Assembly: GCF_018691265.1 (NCBI RefSeq)
Contig: NW_024881313.1
Location: forward strand, 18,779,518-18,843,517
DNA from: Tyto alba
Taxonomy: Eukaryota > Chordata > Aves > Strigiformes > Tytonidae
Direction: 5' to 3'
Length of the DNA stretch: 64,000 bases
Part shown: positions 60,036-64,000 of the stretch, in pieces
Layout: each line of letters starts with the position of its first letter
Numbering within the stretch: position 1 is the first letter of the stretch
Notes under the pieces: model-generated
Told to the model about the DNA's origin: nothing
What the model saw: only the letters and a program-made list of their open reading frames with translations
Databases searched by the model: none
Position numbers and translations under genes: made by a program

Positions 60036-61380
60036 GGAATTGCATAATATCCCTCCAGAACCAGATTATGGCTCAGGTTGTCCTTCCTTTCCGCCATCAT
60101 GTAAATCTAAACTGGGAGACACAGCTGCTCCTTGACCTGTGTATCTGCATGCACCCTCAACCCATAATCAGGCAGTACATTTAGTAGGAAACTCATACTG
60201 AACAGGGAAGGAGGGAGTCACACCAAACTCCAGGAGCCTCTCTGCTCTAGATGCCAGAGGACTGGGTCTGCAGGCCACAATATGGGGCACACTTGCACAG
60301 CTGTGGTCTTAGCACTGGATCTGAGAGATGCCAGGCTGTTACAGTTAATTGCTAATTTGCAAGTCACAGATAGGATGCATCTGAAGTAAGTATATTAAGT
60401 ATCAAAGGTGCAAATTTGATGGTTATCCAGTAGCCTAAAGGAGGGGAATGGTAACCAGATTATTTTTTCTTCAAAATTTTATATGGAAAGGCCTTGGGCT
60501 GTTTATGAGAACTCTTAGAATTATTTAAGCATTTTATTGTTCTCATTTTGTTTGCTATTAGAAATGAAAATGTTTGATTAATCCTCAAAGTGAATGTTGA
60601 GCCACAAAGAAACAGGAGAGAAGGATTGGAAGTGTCCTCCTTAATTATAAAATCTTTCTTGCTGCTCAGTCAGTCATATCATGTAACCTTTTTCAGAAAA
60701 TTATCTCATTTCATCTTAGAATGACTTAGAGGTTTTTTTGTTCCTGCTGTTTCTGCAGGAAGACAATTCAAGAACATAGTATTCATGATGGCAGGAGACT
60801 CCACTAGTGCCCAGCCTAAGCTTATCCTCAGCTCAATATGGTTCATAGACTAATAATATCTGTTAACTTAAACAGCTCTTTTTTTTTTAGCTCATTTCTT
60901 CCTTCCATGTTACACCCATAAAGAGTGATCACATTCCATCTCAGCATGCATGTTGTGAGATTTTACAAATCAAATGCTTCAGGTCTCAGGCTTTTACTTC
61001 CTAGCTGTCTCCCCAGTAACCCTTCTTCACATCTGCTGTAAGTTTGGTCATTGCTTCTGCACAGAAGTCACTAGCACCCACCATAACGTTCCAGATAATG
61101 TCTTGCCAGTGTCTGGATGGACATTGATGACTCCCTGATTCTCCTGAATAAGTTTTAAGCCATTTATCCCATTTCCCCACAAGACCCTTGCTGCAGACAC
61201 CTCTAATGAAAGTTGCAGTCATCTGCAATACCCACACCTTTCTCTTACTCAGTAATTTCCAAATCCATTACACTTTCCACATTTTTCAAAACTGAACTTC
61301 TAACAACAATAAAAAATGTTTTAGCTTATAAATGCATGATTTTACCATTTATATGATTAATTTAATGACAATTCTTAAAC
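60036..61380. other. Unassigned DNA
   Basis: No gene or repeat recognised. A 78-codon minus frame (61001-61237) has no known domain. Confidence 0.55.
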
Positions 61381-62540
61381 TTTAGTCTTCAAGGTCATCA
61401 TGATGCTCCCTGCCCTGTCATCAACAAACTCTTGGTTTTCATATCAGGGTCATTAAGAAAATATTAAGCAAGATTTGTGCTGCAGATGATCCTAAAGATG
61501 CCTCAAGCATCAGATTCTTCCTTCAAGATTAACTTTGGCCATCTCCCAGCTCATTTCCTATGTTCCTTAAAGTCCTGCTGTAACCAGCACTGCTCTATAC
61601 AATTGCTCCTGTGGTGCTTTACTGAAGATCAGATAGTTTAGATTGCCTGCATGTCATTTGCATGGAAAAATAAGTTATTGAGGGAAGATAATGGGTTATT
61701 CTGATGGTATCTGCTTTAAGGATATCAGAGAAAAATTAGGAATGTTATGCTGAATTTTATCCTATCATCTTTCTACAGGACTGTAAGCAGCAGTGTGCTC
61801 TGAATGGTGCATTTGTATAACAAAGTGAGAGCCCTTCCACCACTGCCTACCACCCTTCCAGTGATGGCACCACCTGTGTAACACCAGCCAGTGCTGCTGG
61901 GAGGGAGGACACAGAGCCCTTCAATTTCTCTCTCCTGGTCTGAGAAATCCTCATCTGTTTACATCTGAGTCTTTAATAACACCATTCTTACATTTTATTC
62001 TCAAAACCACCAGATGTACAGTGTTCCAAGATGATCATGAACTCAAGCGTAGTTTCTGAGATTGATTTTCTCCTGCCCTCCCTTTCCTAAACATAGATAC
62101 CATATTTGCTGGTCTCCAGCCATCTGATATAATCCCTGATTTTATGAGCTTGTCAAGTCTTTTTCTACAATTCATTTTTTCAAAAAGTTGGAAAGGCTTT
62201 TAGTATACCTTTATTGAAAATTGAGGACTTGTATTCATCAATCTTTAGGCCATACTAAGTCTATCTTTAGTCATTATCTCCTACTCTCAATGCATTACAG
62301 CCAACTCCTTTTATTTTGTAATTATATGAATAATTTACTCTTGTTTTGTTTTTTTTTCCCATTTTCTTTGGCAGGTCTAACTCAGTTTCATTTTTTGGAG
62401 AGTCTCATTCTATTTCAATACTTTTCTACACCTTAGTTTTCTTTATTGATCACTTCTTTCTTCCTTTGCTTATAGTCTTATTTCTTAGCCCCAGTATTTC
62501 TCTTCAGGTCTGCAGTTAGTTCTGCAGCTGTTCTTTCCAA
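61381..62540 (-). mobile_element. Ancient LINE (CR1/L3-like) reverse-transcriptase remnant, minus strand
   Basis: The minus strand at 62086-62124 translates to DGWRPANMVSMFR, the counterpart of [13 protein letters not shown] in the younger CR1 at 47.3 kb and of the conserved fingers motif in this reverse-transcriptase family. About 600 bp further along the minus strand, the sequence at 61390-61500 ('aaggtcatcatgatgctccc' on the plus strand, then 'attaagcaagatttgtgc') fits the palm region of old CR1/L3-like elements. The frame is broken many times. Borders are estimated from where resemblance fades. Confidence 0.5.
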
Positions 62541-63494
62541 GCTTTTTACTTCTACGCTCGTATATATGTTTCAGACATTTCTGTCTCTGAGATGCAGAGA
62601 AATCTGAACCCCCCCTCCCTTACATGACAGTTCGGATGCTCTTCAGTTATTTTGACATCTTTAACTAGTTCCCTCAGTTAAAATAACCCCTTTTGAAATG
62701 GAGAATCTTAAATACAGACCTTTTTCACTATTGATAACATTAAACTGGGATGCTGGACATGACATACAAATGATGTTTTTTTGGGGAGGTAATATTAATT
62801 GGCTGCAAACTCCCCATGGGAGAGAAAAGATAAGGCTAATGCCGAAACCCGACTCACCTCTGTCACTGTACCCCTGTGAATTCCCCTGTCCCCCTCACAC
62901 AAGAGGCAGCAAAATAGCTGAGCAATAGGGGATGTTTCTGTAGCAGACATTCTGCATTTGTTGATGGATTTCTTCTTATCTTACCCGGTAGAAGCAAAGG
63001 TAAATTGTGGTACCAAATTTTAAGGAAATGAGGTATTTAGAGGATAACCTGATACAGGGAATGAATTCAGTTTACCCTGATGTTAGACATAACCCAGATC
63101 TCCTGAGGCAAAAGCCCTGATGGAACTAGCCTCATCACCATGCCTTGCACTTCAAATAAATGCATCCCTGAGAAGAACAAGTTCAAGTTAATGTTAAACA
63201 TGGATCACAAGCTGAGTGTCAAGGATGATCAGGCTCTAGAAAATATGATGTATGAGACAAGAACAAATGAACAAGGATTGTTTAACCCAGACAGTGAGGG
63301 AATAGATTACAACAGTCCTCAACACAAGTGCAGTGAAGAAGGGGGAAAGTTATGCAGGAGTAAATAGGAAAAGAAATAATGGACTTGAATTGCTGCAAGA
63401 ATGTTTTATCACACGTTAAAATATATATCTCATATGTGTGTACATAAAAACGGGTAAGAATGGATTGTCAAGGAAATCTGCAACACCTCCACTA
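62541..63494. other. Unassigned DNA
   Basis: No gene or repeat recognised. A 75-codon plus frame at 63140-63367 has no known domain. Confidence 0.55.
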
Positions 63495-63625
63495 TTGGAG
63501 GTCTCTAGGAACAGACTAAACAGATTACACTAGCCTTTCTCATGAAGGACATGGTTATTGCTGATTTTGCTTTGGGTATGATGAACAGACCATATGAGCC
63601 CTGGGGCACCTTCCAGCTGTATAAC
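63495..63625 (+). mobile_element. Ancient CR1 3' end, plus strand
   Basis: The phrases 'ggaggtctctaggaacagac', then 'gggtatgatgaacagacc' and 'caccttccagctgtataa' follow the order of the old CR1 3' end (ggaggtttttaagaacagg ... ggactagatgacct ... ccttccagccctaca). It is diverged and lacks terminal octamers. It lies within overlapping 61-codon frames that are not genes. Confidence 0.5.
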
Positions 63626-64000
63626 CCTGTGGCAAAGACTGAAAGATCTAGGAAAGGTCTGGCCTTTCTTGCATTTGTTCATCCAACCTTTCTCTATACA
63701 CAGGCTCTCCACCAAAAAAGTATGTAGGTTACTGAAATAAATTCAGCTTTAACAAATGTAGCAATCTAGGTCTTAAACTTGACATCTCCTGCTTTGATAA
63801 GAAAACATAGTTTGGCAAAGGCCAAAACAAAGTTGCAAGAGCAACTCCATTTTATACATAGTACATAAATAGTTCTTTTTCACTTTGTATGGTACCAGCT
63901 GGAGCTCATTTCGTTTCCTAAAAACTGCAGAATTTATTATCTTTATCTTGGCAGATTACCATTTTGATATTGCTACTTGCTTCCCCTCCCTCAGTATTAT
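63626..64000. other. Unassigned DNA
   Basis: AT-rich, nothing recognised to the end of the window. Confidence 0.6.

Noticed and set aside
1..64000. CRISPR arrays, bacterial operons, phage or plasmid features
   Set aside because: No regularly spaced repeats, no long gene-dense frames and clear vertebrate retroelements; a prokaryotic reading is excluded.

Overview
The window is vertebrate nuclear DNA, almost certainly from a bird and most likely a neoavian (songbird-like) genome. The evidence is the repeat content: four well-preserved 5'-truncated CR1 LINEs whose 3' tails carry the CR1 signature (tandem copies of an ATTCTATG-like octamer, read on the minus strand), several solo LTRs beginning TGTCCTGG of types that are very common in neoavian genomes, and a deep layer of eroded older CR1/L3-like pieces. 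Base composition is AT-rich. No protein-coding gene, rRNA or tRNA could be supported. All open frames are short. The longest lie inside repeats (LTR, CR1 antisense, CR1 reverse transcriptase) or look like chance frames. The window is therefore intergenic DNA or the inside of a very large intron.

Layout. 1-10 kb: CR1 (1657-2498) fused to a minus-strand LTR fragment made of tandem GC-rich units and a TA microsatellite; a truncated LTR head at 6507; a second CR1 at 9091-10145 split by a 198-bp foreign segment. 10-22 kb: mostly unassigned AT-rich DNA with an eroded plus-strand CR1 at 15.4 kb and, at 17414-17559, an inverted near-identical copy of the segment that splits the 9-10 kb CR1. 22-28 kb: a GC-rich block with an A-rich tail and a 7-bp flanking repeat (possible retrocopy), a minus-strand solo LTR (23650-24147) and a 1.1-kb solo LTR with a perfect 5-bp target duplication (26469-27582). 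28-44 kb: unassigned DNA with a TCCC tract, a 43-base C run and fragments of ancient CR1 tails. 44-55 kb: two related plus-strand solo LTRs (44644-45219, 53861-54442) on either side of two minus-strand CR1s (47279-48793, 51953-52560). 55-64 kb: unassigned DNA with a possible MIR-type SINE, an ancient minus-strand LINE reverse transcriptase remnant (about 61.4-62.5 kb) and an ancient CR1 tail at 63.5 kb.

No genes work together here; the content is a layered record of retroelement insertion, deletion and solo-LTR formation. The most unusual items are the inverted 146-bp pair (96.6% identical, ungapped, 7.6 kb apart, one copy replacing about 90 bp of a CR1), the possible retrocopy at 22.4 kb, and the 43-base C run. 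I found no sign of a novel multi-gene system.
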